Assembly: GCA_043228905.1 (NCBI GenBank)
Contig: JBHGNT010000007.1
Coordinates: 5,704,001 to 5,768,000 of the forward strand
Source of the DNA: Azolla caroliniana
Taxonomy: Eukaryota; Polypodiophyta
Reading direction: 5' to 3'
Length of the DNA: 64,000 nucleotides
Positions 11,325 to 22,950 of the stretch are shown here, piece after piece. How positions within the stretch are numbered: the first letter of the stretch is position 1; every line of letters begins with the position of its first letter. Made by a program: the position numbers and the translations under genes. The notes below the pieces were generated by a model. That model made no database searches. It was not told the DNA's origin and was given only the letters and a program-made list of their open reading frames with translations.

Positions 11325-11640
11325 CCTGCCATATGCATGGGGGTATGTTCCCAAATGGCTGACATGTGCTGATAAATCCAAAGCATTTGGTAACATGAGC
11401 GCCATAGACATGGCCAGAGAGGCACATGCTCCCATTGCTTGCAGGAGGGTTTGAGATTGAACCTCGTGTTGTGTTGCAAATGCATGGGTTCATTGATCTG
11501 TACAGTGCGCCTCGCTTTTTGCCTCGTGCTACATCGTTGACGTATGGCTTCGATCGGATAGTGTTGGCTTTGTGGAATATGCTGATTTCCGGATATGGCT
11601 TCCATGAGTTTGTTTGGGAGGCCCTCTGCTGATCGAAGGA
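11325..11640 (+). pseudogene. Decayed PPR repeats upstream of the PPR gene
   Basis: PPR-like words are split over two frames: 'MHGGMFPNG' then a stop in one frame, 'KAFGNMSAIDMAREAHAPIA' in another, then 'GGFEIEPRVVL' and 'LWNMLISGYGFHEF' back in the first. The last piece is in the same frame as the intact PPR gene and is separated from it only by a TGA at 11630-11632. This is the expected preceding PPR unit, broken by at least one stop and frame changes, so the ancestral gene began further upstream. Confidence 0.65.
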
Positions 11641-11641
11641 A

Positions 11642-13930
11642 ATGAGATGTAAGGGTGTCCCGCCAAATGCCGTCACTTTCATTTCGAGTTTGAAAGCATG
11701 CCGTGATAGGGGAGCCGTGGACCAAGGAAGGGAAATACATGCCGAGGTCTGTATGAATGGAGCTCTTGATGGTCATGGTCATGGTGATGACAATGATGAT
11801 TTACTTGGCAATACATTGCTTGATATGTACACCAAATTCGGCCTGCTTCAGGATGCACGATATGTGTTTGTTAAGCTTCCTGTAAAGAATACAATCTCAT
11901 TTAATACATTAATTGTGGGATATATCAGGTGTGGTCATGGTGAAGAGGCATTAAAATGCTTTGAATCCATGGAATCCAATGGCCTATGCCCTTCTACGGT
12001 TTCATATGCATGTACATTAAAGGCTTGTGGCATGGCAGAATTGGCTGACAACGGTCGGAAACTGCACTCTGAAATTTGCATAAAAGGTTTAGAGACAGAT
12101 ATTTTCGTTGGAAATTCATTGGTCTTTATGTATGGGGATTGTGGAATGCTCATGGATGCACAAAAGGTATTTGACACACTTAAACTTCAAGATGTAGTCT
12201 CTTGGAATGCATTGATGGGCGGATATGCAAAACATGGGCACGCCAAAGATGCATTAGAGTGCTTTAGAAAGGTGCAATGTAATGGCATCATCCCCGATTT
12301 CGTCACATTTTTATGTGCCTTGAAAGCCTGTAGGGAGATGGTCACTAGCATCAAAGGCATTGGAATACACATGGAGATTCTTAAGAGGGCTTTGGACAAC
12401 GATATTTCAATCGGAAGCACTTTGATCGATTTGTATGTGAGTCATGGGCTGTTTGTTGAAGCAAATCAAGTGTTTGAAAAGCTTCCTCATCGGAACGTTG
12501 TCACATGGAATGTGATAATTGCAGGTTATACTAAGCATGAACTTGGTGAACAAGCAATTGATTGTTTCAACCAAATGCAGCGTGATGGAATTCATCCAAC
12601 TAGAGCAACATTTATTTTCGTATTGAAAGCTTGTATTTGTGTAGCATCCATTGACAAAGGCATTGAGATGCATGGAGATGTCGCCAGAAGGGGGTTCGAA
12701 GGAGACCTTCTCTTAGGAAGCACTTTAATTGATATGTATGCCAACTCTAAAAGTCTTGCTAAAGCACATGAAGTGTTCGAGAGACTACCAATCAAAAGCA
12801 TTATCTCATGGACATCTCTGATTTCCGGTTATGCCGAAAATGGATTCGGGCTTGAAGCACTCAAATGCTTTGAAAATATGCGATTGCATGGTGTTGCCCC
12901 AAATAATGTAACATTTATTTGCAGCTTAAAAGCTTGTGGCAACATAGGGTCTATAGAGAAAGTAAAAGAAATGCATGCTGAAATAGCTAAATGTGGATGG
13001 TTGGAGAGAGATGTTGTGGTTGGAAATGCATTGGTCGATGCATATGCTAAATGTGGCTTCTTATGGACAGCTCGACAAATATTCAAGAAACTTTTAACTA
13101 AAGATGAAGTATTGTGGAATATGCTACTTCTTGGATATGTCAACCATGGATACACTGAAGATGTGTTGGTTCTTTTTGAGCAAATGCAACTAGAAAAGGT
13201 TCTCCCAAGTACTATTACATTTTCCTGCTGCCTTAAAGTCTGTGGCACTTTGGGAGCTATACAGAAAGGTCAAGAAATGCACCACGATATTTCCAAAAAT
13301 GGATTGTTGGATGGAGACCCTTTACTTGGGAATGCATTAATTGAGATGTATGTTAGATGTGGTTTTCTTGTAAAAGCACAAGAAGTGTTTGACAATCTTT
13401 TCCTTAAAGATTGCATTGTCTCTTGGAATGCATTAATCTTTGGATATGCTGAGCAAGGAGATTGGGACAAGGTTCACTCTTTGTTTGACATGATGGTTTA
13501 CGAAGAAAGAATATCACCAGACACAGTCACATTCCTTAGCTTACTTGGTGCATGTAGTCATACAGGTTTGATAGACAAAAGCTACATATATTTGAGGGCT
13601 ATGTCTGATGACTATGGCATTACTCCAACACTCGAGCACTATGCTTGTTTTATTGATATTCTTAGCCGAGCAAGCCAAATAGATATGGTTGTAATTTTCG
13701 TTGAGAAAATTCCGTTTCAACCTAATTGTGTGTTATGGCATATTGTATTGAATGCTTGTAGAAAGTTGGGCCATATGGAGCTCGGAAAGGAAACATTTGA
13801 GCACGTAATGGAACTCAATGAAATGGATGATGCAGCTCATGTTTCTCTCAGTAATATTTATGCGGATCTTCAGATGCATAACAATGCAATTGAGGTTCAA
13901 GCAATGAGAGTTAAAAAAGCAAGCAAATGA
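11642..13930 (+). CDS. PLS-class pentatricopeptide repeat protein, E-like, no DYW
   Basis: Single uninterrupted frame of 762 residues. PPR proteins of the PLS class bind organelle RNAs base by base and usually direct site-specific RNA editing in plastids or mitochondria. At least six P-L-S triplets are visible through their 'VVSWNALMGGYAKHGH'-type segments, alternating with 'LKACG' and 'MYAKCGF' segments. The C-terminus has an E-like region ('LNACRKLGHMELGKETFEHV') and stops soon after, without a DYW deaminase domain, so editing would need a partner. No clear N-terminal organelle targeting peptide is present, because the frame begins in the middle of a repeat ('MRCKGVPPNAVTFISSLKAC'). With the decayed repeats just upstream, the gene may have lost its original start; an unseen upstream exon could also supply one. 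Confidence 0.85.
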   Translation: MRCKGVPPNAVTFISSLKACRDRGAVDQGREIHAEVCMNGALDGHGHGDDNDDLLGNTLLDMYTKFGLLQDARYVFVKLPVKNTISFNTLIVGYIRCGHGEEALKCFESMESNGLCPSTVSYACTLKACGMAELADNGRKLHSEICIKGLETDIFVGNSLVFMYGDCGMLMDAQKVFDTLKLQDVVSWNALMGGYAKHGHAKDALECFRKVQCNGIIPDFVTFLCALKACREMVTSIKGIGIHMEILKRALDNDISIGSTLIDLYVSHGLFVEANQVFEKLPHRNVVTWNVIIAGYTKHELGEQAIDCFNQMQRDGIHPTRATFIFVLKACICVASIDKGIEMHGDVARRGFEGDLLLGSTLIDMYANSKSLAKAHEVFERLPIKSIISWTSLISGYAENGFGLEALKCFENMRLHGVAPNNVTFICSLKACGNIGSIEKVKEMHAEIAKCGWLERDVVVGNALVDAYAKCGFLWTARQIFKKLLTKDEVLWNMLLLGYVNHGYTEDVLVLFEQMQLEKVLPSTITFSCCLKVCGTLGAIQKGQEMHHDISKNGLLDGDPLLGNALIEMYVRCGFLVKAQEVFDNLFLKDCIVSWNALIFGYAEQGDWDKVHSLFDMMVYEERISPDTVTFLSLLGACSHTGLIDKSYIYLRAMSDDYGITPTLEHYACFIDILSRASQIDMVVIFVEKIPFQPNCVLWHIVLNACRKLGHMELGKETFEHVMELNEMDDAAHVSLSNIYADLQMHNNAIEVQAMRVKKASK

Positions 13931-15471
13931 AAACAAATTGATCTGAGTGTAATAGTTTTGGATCTTGAAATTCTCATTTGAAGGGCAAGCAAATTTATGT
14001 GCAAATCCATTGGCGTTTGGGAGAGGAAGAATGAAAGAAAATACTCCCTAGTGGACAGAATCATGATCTGGAGGGTGGAAAAAGCTTGACATCCAGATTG
14101 CATGAGAATGTGTGACCAGTGAGTACCACAGTACACCTTGCCCCAAAAGAAAAGAAATGAGATTAAATGAATTGTCAATTCAGCATCTTCAAATGGCCAA
14201 AACCAGTTAGTTGTGACCAAAGAAATTAAATCCAGAGTGAGATTTGATACAATCTGATAGTGAAATGAACATAAAGTGGAAATAGGTGTAGCACGTACGA
14301 ATTCAGCAGAAGTCTCCTGGCATATTACTATGGCTATTCATACAAAGACAATGGGAACTCATCTCATGAGATCCTGTAACATAGGTCTCTACTCTACAAC
14401 AAGATCAAATGTACTCCACAGTAGATCTGTTTTTGGTTGGTACATTCAGATATGGTGACCGTCTCTCAGAGTCCTTGTAGATATGAGCCACAATTATCTT
14501 TCATCACAATTCGATCTAAAGCTCCATAACATTCTCCAACCCACTCTAGAAAGGACAATGAAAACACCTTCGAATCAATGTAAGAGTGAGTGCATCCAAC
14601 AAGTACTGGACAGGTCTATAGTAAGTCCACGCAGCCCAAAGCATGAACCTTCCCATCCATATGGTCAGCTCATTTGGAACTGTCAAATCCAAAAGTCTAA
14701 ATGTCAATCTGGCTCAGACAACCGCATTGAAACCTTTGGAGAAAACTTCAAGGCTACAATATTTACTTCGAATGACCTCCTAGTATGACCACTTAAATGA
14801 TTGTCGAAATGTTTGACGACAATACAGTCCATGGTAAAGAAGCTTCTCCTGAAACCAGCTTGGGTGCCTTCTCTCTCACCACATTCCTGAAGGACCAATC
14901 ATGATATTTTTTTTCCCATAAAAAATATCCTCCATTGGTATTAAAATAGTCCACTATTACAATGAATATTGCATGTGAATGTGGTTGCATCAGGTCTTAG
15001 ACCTGATTTCAGCATACATTTGAGACATTGGACAGCCATATATCCATCGTGGTTTATTCCAAGGACCAATCATGATCTTGTGTAAGCTAGTCAGTAGATG
15101 TGTGTCTTCTAACACAGGCAAAATGTTGGCATTTGTCCACATCTCTAGAAATCACTCACACATCAACTATGTTAAACATAACACCGCAAAGAAATCTGGA
15201 ATGTGATGTCTAACATGCCTAAATGGTGTCCCACAATTCCTTCATGAATAGCCTTCTTGACCAGCCTCTTTGAAAAAAGTACAAGTATGGGGAGGACAAG
15301 GCTCAGATGTCTCTCATAAAATGATATGCTCAGGTACAACGTGTAAAGAGACTATGTATGCATGCTACGTATAAAAGGTAGAGATACTGAGGCATGGAGT
15401 GTTCTATAGTTGAGAGAGAAAACAAATAAGGAATGTCTTGGACCGATAAAATACACACAAATACATATACA

Positions 15472-15523
<52 letters not shown>

Positions 15524-16601
15524 AATACATATGCGTCTGCATAAGTTAGTTTGTAGGAGTTCAATTACTCAACTTGTCCAAATAAAATCACTTTGCATAC
15601 CCATCATCTTCCACTTGTCCGCGACAGTGTATAGCCCATGACCACAATTTTCACCTACACATTTTCAATCAGATTTTTTTTTACATTTTTGTATACCAGA
15701 ACTCTTCCATTCTGCAACTTCTTTCACAAAACACTTATGTAATCCCTTCTGGATGTCCTTTACTATGCTCTTAACATCATCGTTCAGCATTTTTGTGTAC
15801 ATTGGTAACTTTGTAATAAAGTGGGCTACCAGTAGAGGAGCCCATTTTAAATGAAGTATTTTCAGCAGAAATTAGAGCTCATATATATGTTCATGGACTA
15901 TAGACATACGTAACCATGGAACTCAAGTATCGTCATGTTCAGCATGATGATAACGAAAACCATGATTCCATGATTTGTTAAATCCCATTCAATAATTATG
16001 TCACAGAAAATCTAATCTCCACATGGGAATCATCATATTAATCAAAATATGCACTTTGGCTTTTCATATTTTGATAGATCTGCAATAAGATGAGTTTATT
16101 CACATTCCAATAGAACAAGAAACAAAGCCTTCCTTGGAAAGAAGAGAAAAATAAACAAAGTTTTTACAATAACAAAGTATCTTCCCCTCCTTTTAGACCT
16201 ATTTATTGCCTTCAAAAGAATCAATCCTTTCAAGGAATTTGTTTTCTTTCGTCCACAGCTTTGCATAACGTTTTCAGCTCATTATTTATTAGACTCCCCT
16301 GAAGTCTAGAGCAAAAAGTTTGGTAATCTCAGATTGATTTTCTACAATTGTTAGTAAAAGACACTTTCTCAGCATATGAACATCCTTTCAGCCCTTATTT
16401 AGACGTGTACACTCAAGATCATTTTCTTCGCTTTCATTCTCTTGTTGTTGGAATATCAAATGTATTGGTGCTGCAAAACACTGACAGTTACTCAACTGTC
16501 ATTCTCTTATTATCAGAATATCAATATACTGCTGGTGCAAAACACTTGATCATCGTCTTGGCCTTCATTCATCACCATCAGAATACCAAATGCTACTCAT
16601 T
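13931..16601. other. Intergenic, no gene seen; contains a (GT)22 run
   Basis: A GT dinucleotide run at 15477-15520 is the only clear structure. Frames at 14276-14990 and 16348-16830 are unconvincing; the latter is partly antisense to the last VMA12-like exon. The first few hundred bases probably include the PPR 3' UTR. Confidence 0.5.
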
Positions 16602-19600
16602 CTACTGGTCCTTTTTATACCTAGATCCATGTCTAGTTTTCTTGGCCTTCCCCTTCTTACTATCAAAATCAGATGTTCTTATGATAAAAAGCAAAGTCTC
16701 TACAAGCATCCCAATTACCATACCAAGGATACCTCCAGCAGCATGCTGCAGAGTTAACATACTATTAGTAATTGCACCCATATCTCCCCTCTTTTCCAAA
16801 CAAAAACATTCAAAGGATCATAAGAATTGATACATACCAGAACAGGGCTTCCACCCAATTGAGACCGGAAGAAAGCATGTCCAACCAAGTAGCCAGTAAA
16901 CATTATAACTATAACATGTAACCCTGCAGCATAAATCCACATTTTAAAATGAAGAATAATAATGATCGATATATGCCGGACTCGTGTATAAACATGATGA
17001 GTAAACATTCAATCCCAAGAAACATGCAGCATTAAGTCACATAATGGTAGGCATTATCTTTAAAACTACAACACATTACTGAATGATACAACTATAAGCC
17101 TGATATATAGTCCATGGAACACAATATGCATAGTGCTTGTCAAGCATGTCTTTGGCGCCATTGCTCCTAATGCTACAAGTCAATCAAGGGAATAAACTGG
17201 AAAAATGGTTTCTTTGTTGATAGTAACTTGTTTAATTCACACAAACGCCTTACATAAAACTATTAAGACTTTGTGAGGGTCTTATTTATAGATAAAAGTT
17301 CATCAGGCTACCAGTCCAGTTTGATCAATCATCCATGGAGTGTTTTAGTGAACGATTATTTTTTACTCTAAAACACAATTAAAAATGTTTGCAGGAACAC
17401 AATCAAAGTTTCTAATTATGTCATCAAGATAATCATTTCCTCCAATATTTTCCTTGGAATTTAAGAATGAGTTTTCTGCAGACAGTTCATCCAATGGCCA
17501 GTAATTTTCACAATAAAAAGAAGACCTTTTAAATGGTGCACATTTGACATATCTACACAAAAAGACATGCCATTCTTAGACCCTCTCCAGTAAAATCAGC
17601 TATAGCTATATTCTCTCCATCATAAATATGCAGTTTTCAACACCACACTCAACATACCAAACCAAAGCAGTTCAAACTACCTCTTAGTTTTTAACCATTA
17701 CCTTTCAAATTGTGTGCACTCAACATAACTAAACAGAAATAAGATCCTTTCAACTACATCTCCTTGAGCCTCTCACCAATATCAATAATAGCTTTATTCT
17801 TTCCATTATAAAGTGTGGTTTTCAACATAAAAAATTCAACGTACCAAAACCAAGTTGTTCTTTGTATGATGAGAAGTATTCAGGCTCCCCCCGTTGGTTC
17901 CATGCAACATCTTTGACGAGTTCATTATAAGTTTTAGCATCTGCTATTTCTTGGAGTTTCGTAAGACGTTCTTTCAGCTCATCACTCTGAAAATAATTGA
18001 AATGCCAATATTCAAATCACACAAAGATTATTTCAAGAAAATGAACTTATGCACAGAAAGACTAATCAAATATAATCTCTCCACAGTTGGAACACAAAGA
18101 TCACCTAAAGAAAGATTAATCTATTGAGGCACAGCACATTGAAAACATGTGTCACAAAAACATGAAAGAGAATGAGCCTTGTTGACAGAGAAAAAATTTC
18201 ACGTCTATAAGAAAACTATGAGAGGTCACAAGCCTTGTGAGTGTGCTGCAGAAAACAAGCTCAAATCTGCATATAAGAGCAAACGAACATATGGCTGAAG
18301 CTAGATCATAGTTGGATAAGAAAATAGCAAGGGAAGGGGCATTAATATAATGCCCCAACTAAGAGTAGTTGCCTCACTATAGCTCTCAATGGATGGACAA
18401 TCCTTGAGCTGCAAGACTCGAGAAAGGAATTGCTCATGAGGATAATGATACTGCACCTCAATATGTTTGGTATAGGCATGAATGAAAGGATACTGTGCAA
18501 TGAAGAGCGAAATTTGGTTATCACAAGAAAAAGTGTAGCAGACTGCAGTCAACTGAGGAGATTGCGACTCAACAGGAAGTCAACACAAACCCTAAAATTA
18601 CATACAGAAATTTACTCCTGTTTCTGGAATAAAGCTCACATGTAGAGATTTCAAGTACTCTCCAATAAACATATAAAAAAGGAGATCAAATCAGCTTGCA
18701 GATATGCTGATTTGAACACACTAAAATATCTCACCATTACCTCTAAAGACGGATTTTCTGTTCTACTCAAAACAGGTTTGTTTGGATATCGCAAGTCAAG
18801 TCTTATGCTACCAAGTAAGACAAGTTTTGTTGTGCTATGGAGTGTCAAGTCTTCAAAAACAAATCATAGTTCACTCAGCTATCCACTCATTCATAACTTT
18901 TCAATGTCCTTATGCACTGCCTAACCTAAACCTTATAAGGCATAATGTTACAATCAGATTCACAAACCTCTAGATACATCAGGAACTAATGCTAACTAAA
19001 CCAACCACATGTCAATCACGGGACTGATCAAATGGGGCTCCTCCAGTCTGGGGACGATTGGCCCCCGTTCTAAATTGGCCATGTAACATTGGCTTACCTG
19101 ATTTCCAGAAACTCATGAAAGCAAGTAAAAAAACTAAAAATAAAATTGCTAATGGCCAATGTCATCAAAAAGAGCAAAAAAAGACTTCATATTCAGCCTA
19201 ATTTAGAGTATTGGACTGGTTGGTCATCATAAATGGGGAAGTTAGTGGGAATAGGCTCTCACCTAGCTACCCAAAACGAGGGTAATTGACTGTTATAGGT
19301 CCCTTTTAACTTCATAATTGACAAAAATATGCTGGCAACTAATATGGCAGTAAATACCCCTAATTAGGTGGTGGTTGTAGCACCTGAAGTGTTGGGCTGT
19401 AAAGGCCCAACTGTAATCAAAGCACAGAAATTTAAGCATATTGAAATACAAAAGTAATCTAATCATATACATTTTGAAAGACTAATCTAATCTTCTGGAT
19501 TTTGAAAGAGAAATCAAATATAACATTTTCCATCATATTGGACTCAAAATCCAATCTGACCTTATACACAAAGAGAGAAAATGAACCCCCTTCACAGTTC

Positions 19601-19937
19601 AAAACGCAATGATGCAGTGATGAAATCTAACCTTTTCACGAGGTCTTGGACTGACGAAGACGATACTTGATCCTGAAAGGAGACGGCGGAAGCTGGGACG
19701 AGCAGAAGAAGGGGGGGCATGAATCCACGCATCTCTGAGCAGCTTGTAAGGCACGGCATTGTTCTGATCGAAGTCTCCATAATCAACAGCGTCGGGGATA
19801 GGGAGAAGGGTCTGATGGGATCTAAGGAAGTCTCGGATGGTGGGGGTGGATAGGAGGAGCAATCCATGAGCATGAGCATCAGGAACAGGATCAGGAACAG
19901 GAACAGGATCAGGATGGCCGTGGCCGTGATCAGCCAT
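16602..19937 (-). CDS. VMA12-like V-ATPase assembly factor, ER membrane
   Basis: Predicted ER-resident factor for assembly of the V-ATPase membrane sector, family of yeast Vma12 and animal TMEM199. Exons on the minus strand, 19937-19632, 17986-17845, 16923-16838 and 16745-16602, join in frame to 225 residues with GT-AG introns. Residues about 28-102 carry the conserved N-terminal block, including 'STPTIRDFLRSH' and 'RPSFRRLLSGSSIVF' plus 'SPRPREK'. Exon 2 gives an amphipathic 'DELKERLTKLQEIADAKTY' helix. Two membrane segments follow: 'LHVIVIMFTGYLVGHAFF' (about 151-168) and 'AAGGILGMVIGMLVETLLFI' (about 180-199). The lysine-rich tail 'KKGKAKKTRHGSRYKKDQ' could be cytosolic. An unusual His/Pro/Asp-rich stretch occupies residues 2-24. 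Plant orthologues share the same domain order. Intron 2 holds a dispersed repeat and a partial duplication of the exon 2 end. Confidence 0.88.
17245..17860 (-). repeat. Intron repeat copy B, with duplicated exon 2 donor region
   Basis: Covers most of VMA12-like intron 2. Its reverse complement matches 2628-3045. It also contains an internal diverged duplication of about 95 bp, offset 187: minus-strand 17860-17765, which includes the last bases of exon 2 and its donor ('CTTGGTTTTG|gtacgttga'), resembles 17673-17580 ('CTTTGGTTTGgtatgttga'). Between 17363 and 17560 a 65-codon frame is open on the minus strand with an acidic composition, but no family is recognised. Confidence 0.75.
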
Positions 19938-21557
19938 AAGCTTTAGGTCTTAATTCTCGTCGTCTGCGCAACACACAGACAGACAGACACGAAAGAACGA
20001 ACGTACGACACTCCTTAGGGTTTCCTTAGGCTGTGGACAATGAGGCCTTCGGGACTGACACAACAGAATATGACATATACGTTTGGAATAGTACGTAATA
20101 TACTCGAATGCATTGGCAAACATTCTTTTCCCCATACGAATGCGTATGTTATAAAAAAACATTCTTTATGTGTGTGTTTTTTTTTCCACTTTTTGCCTTA
20201 ACTTTCTCACTTTAAAAAAAAACAAATTTACCTTATCGTATATAATATATATAATGGATACAAAAGTATGGTATATTTACCATACTCCGTTGGTGTTTAC
20301 CATTCTCGAATTATTAGAACCATTCTCGAATGCGAATGTACGTATGGTTGATACTATGCATATAACATTATGATGGTTGGTGCTAGCCTTCTAAAGAGAA
20401 TAAAGAAGAATCTATGTATGGCCAAATTAGTGAGAGCTTTAGCAATACGAAAGCTCATATATACTTTTCGGCTTAATTCCTATGAAAATTGTGGGGTTTT
20501 CACACATTACCCCCCCCCCCCCCCCCCAAGAGAAAAGGTGGGAGGCATGATTGCACACTTTGCTACTCTCGCGGAGAGGAGGCTTATCATTAGTTTTACC
20601 CCCTGAAGAATGCTTCTTTTGGTTATGTTGAAGAGGATTGGAGAGCTTTTCTTGGAGCTTTGAAAGCCATAAGGGAATGTATTACATGTATGTATGTATC
20701 TACATATATAAGAGTTGAAATCAAAGAAGCTCTTAATGTTGTTGGATGGACGATCCAACAACTAGATATGACTTCTACCAAGTTTGACTACTTGAGGCTC
20801 ATATAGAGGTTGTTCCTATGGGTAAGGCTGAGATGAAAATATCTCTTTTCAAGTATTTGCTCATTAACTACTTACTCTGTGGAACCTCCTCCACCCTAAT
20901 ATGTATTTTCATCATAATTAATTAATTTACGATCATAATATCCCTTTGATGTTCCCTTGCATTTTTGCTACATCATGTTAATGCAACTCTTTCTTTGCAT
21001 TTATCCATTTGTTAATCGCTCATGATGAGATATGTCTATGGTAGAATTAGTGTAGCAAACTCACAATTTTGGATGCCAGGTCTATGGTGCTTTATTACAT
21101 GTTTTTTGTGTGCTTGAATTATGCCACCAATTGGTTTTTTTTATCACTAATATATTATATATGGGATATTTTTGTTGAATGATTAGAGTGCAAATTCAGA
21201 CATTTTCACCTCATGAACCCTCATGTTTGTATAATCAATGTCATCTAACCATTTGAGTGAATGAATGCATATAGTTAAACATAAAATTTTCTACATGCCT
21301 TCTTCTTGTTTTCCAAAAAACAAACTACTTCAATTAGTTAAGGCGATGTACATAGGATAATATACAACTCATATCTTACAAGCCAACTTGCATGTTGAAA
21401 AGAAAACAACACGTGTAAAGGAAACAACAAAAAAACTCCAAAACACCACATTATTCGATGAGCATAGCATTACTCGATCGCATACCCTCCACGTGAGCCT
21501 CATACAACCCAAATTCAACATAGACATCCTCCACTCTCTTCTCATGGCAGCACCCAT
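19938..21557. other. Promoter side of VMA12-like gene and intergenic DNA
   Basis: 19938-20160 is the likely promoter and leader of the VMA12-like gene. A run of 18 C lies at 20510-20527. Between 20607 and 20830 the plus strand has short coding-like pieces such as 'YVEEDWRAFLGALKAIREC' and 'EIKEALNVVGWTIQQLDMTS' separated by non-coding composition; a decayed element is possible but unidentified. Confidence 0.35.
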
Positions 21558-21900
21558 CTATATGTTAGGTACACTTGGAGGGAACAACCACCGTGGCGGT
21601 TGATAATTCCACTTCATTTTGCCATCCACCATCTGCAGCATCGAAGAACCGCTCCATTTCAGAAGGAACCGAGCTCTAGCTTCTTCACTTACGTCTGAGG
21701 GCCCTTGAAGGCTTTCAAACTCTCCTTGTAACATAGAAATAAGATTAATTAACCAGATTATCATTAAACTCTCAGCCGGTGGGGTTTGCTTACTTGAGAA
21801 AGTCTCCTTGCACCTAGATACCCACACTTGCCAAACTGTAATGCCAACCACTAATAATCATATGTTCACATAGCTCAATTTCCAGGTATACTCGGAGGGA
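21558..21900 (-). mobile_element. LINE C-terminal fragment, second copy
   Basis: The minus strand encodes 'VGITVWQVWVSRCKE' and ends 'KMKWNYQPPRWLFPPSVPN', matching the end of the LINE at the left edge of the window ('IKWRYAPPRWLFPPP'). The frame is open for 97 codons but is only the extreme C-terminus, so this is a truncated or decayed copy. No poly(A) is visible at its 3' side. Confidence 0.6.
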
Positions 21901-22519
21901 AAATTCACTCTTTTTATGCGTAATATGTAAGTTAATGACATTCTTATGAGCATCCTTCTCTTGTTTCCGAAGCTATTTGTAATGAAGTTCTAGAAAATAG
22001 TCATTATATTGAATGTGGACAACTTAACCAAATAAATCCCCAAAGTAGTGATGCCACAAGGTTCTAAAACCTTAGGGATTATTTAAATGGATGTTTTTTG
22101 TGGTTTCCTAACAAGCAACAAACTCAAGTTCTTTTTATTGAGCTTCATGCAACCTTGGGATTTCAAAAACAAGTCATTGTTATTTGAACCATATATTGCC
22201 ATTAGCATAGGTGTACAATGCTTGCTTTAGCAATCCAAAAAGACTGACCTATGTTCAAATAAAATAGAATTATATACTTAAAAGTTAAAGGTATCATCAA
22301 GTAGCTTACAAAGACTAGTATGAATGCGACAATTGGTCTACTTTTTTAATATATTAGGATTTAGTTCCAACCGAAACAATATCTTCATTTGGAAGAAGCT
22401 TAATATCATTTGCTAAGGATTGAACGATCCCCAAGGGACCCACACTTTTCGGCTAGGAAAGTAAAACCATCAACAAACACGCACGCACGCACAACCAAAT
22501 TATCCCTTGCATTAACAAA
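21901..22519. other. Intergenic, no gene seen
   Basis: No coding pattern. A short ACGC microsatellite lies near 22481-22492. Confidence 0.5.
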
Positions 22520-22950
22520 CACCAATGGGCGGGTCGGTTCAGTTTGGTTTGAGAATTTCAAACCCAAATCGTTAAAAAAAAATTGAAACTTAAACCAAAC
22601 CAAATCAAACCATGGAACCGTTTTAACCAAACAATTACAGAAAATCCAAGCTCAAACCAAACAGTTTTAGAGATTTTTAAACCGTTTAAACCACGATTTC
22701 ATGGTTTGGTTTCAGTTTTCGAGTTAGGTCAACATTACAAATTACAAAATTTAATATTTTAAAGATTTTTCTTAGAATGTCAAAATTAGGCTTAAAAAGA
22801 AAAAGGTTGTTCAAAAACATATTTAAGAAGATAATTAAGTGTCAGCCCTAAACCGTTAAATTGGAAACCATTAAGCCGAACCAAACCAAAACCGTTGAAA
22901 CAGTTAAGCTATTAAGACACAGTTTTGTGGTTCGGTTTAGTTTGCTACCT
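22520..22950. repeat. AACC/GGTT-rich repeat, partly palindromic
   Basis: The stretch begins with 'gggtcggttcagtttggttt', is full of 'aaaccaaacc' and 'aaaccgtt' motifs in the middle, and ends with 'tggttcggtttagttt'. The two flanks and the centre are complementary, so it can fold back. The same word type appears alone at 32944-32970 ('ggcaacggttcggttcggtt'). Such AACCGAACC-type repeats are common dispersed elements in plants; the element class is not determined. Confidence 0.55.

Noticed and set aside
11131-11782. Long minus-strand frames of 183 and 174 codons opposite the PPR gene start
   Set aside because: They are antisense shadows of PPR-like sequence: composition is rich in Cys, His and Ser, no domain is recognisable, and the sense strand carries clear PPR motifs.
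16348-16830. 160-codon plus-strand frame
   Set aside because: It overlaps the last exon of the minus-strand VMA12-like gene and its 3' flank; the sense-strand gene explains the open frame.
20607-20830. Possible exon with 'EEDWRAFLGALKAIREC' and 'KEALNVVGWTIQQLDM'
   Set aside because: The pieces are separated by non-coding simple sequence and a stop, no splice-consistent model was found and no family is recognised; mentioned only as a possible decayed element.
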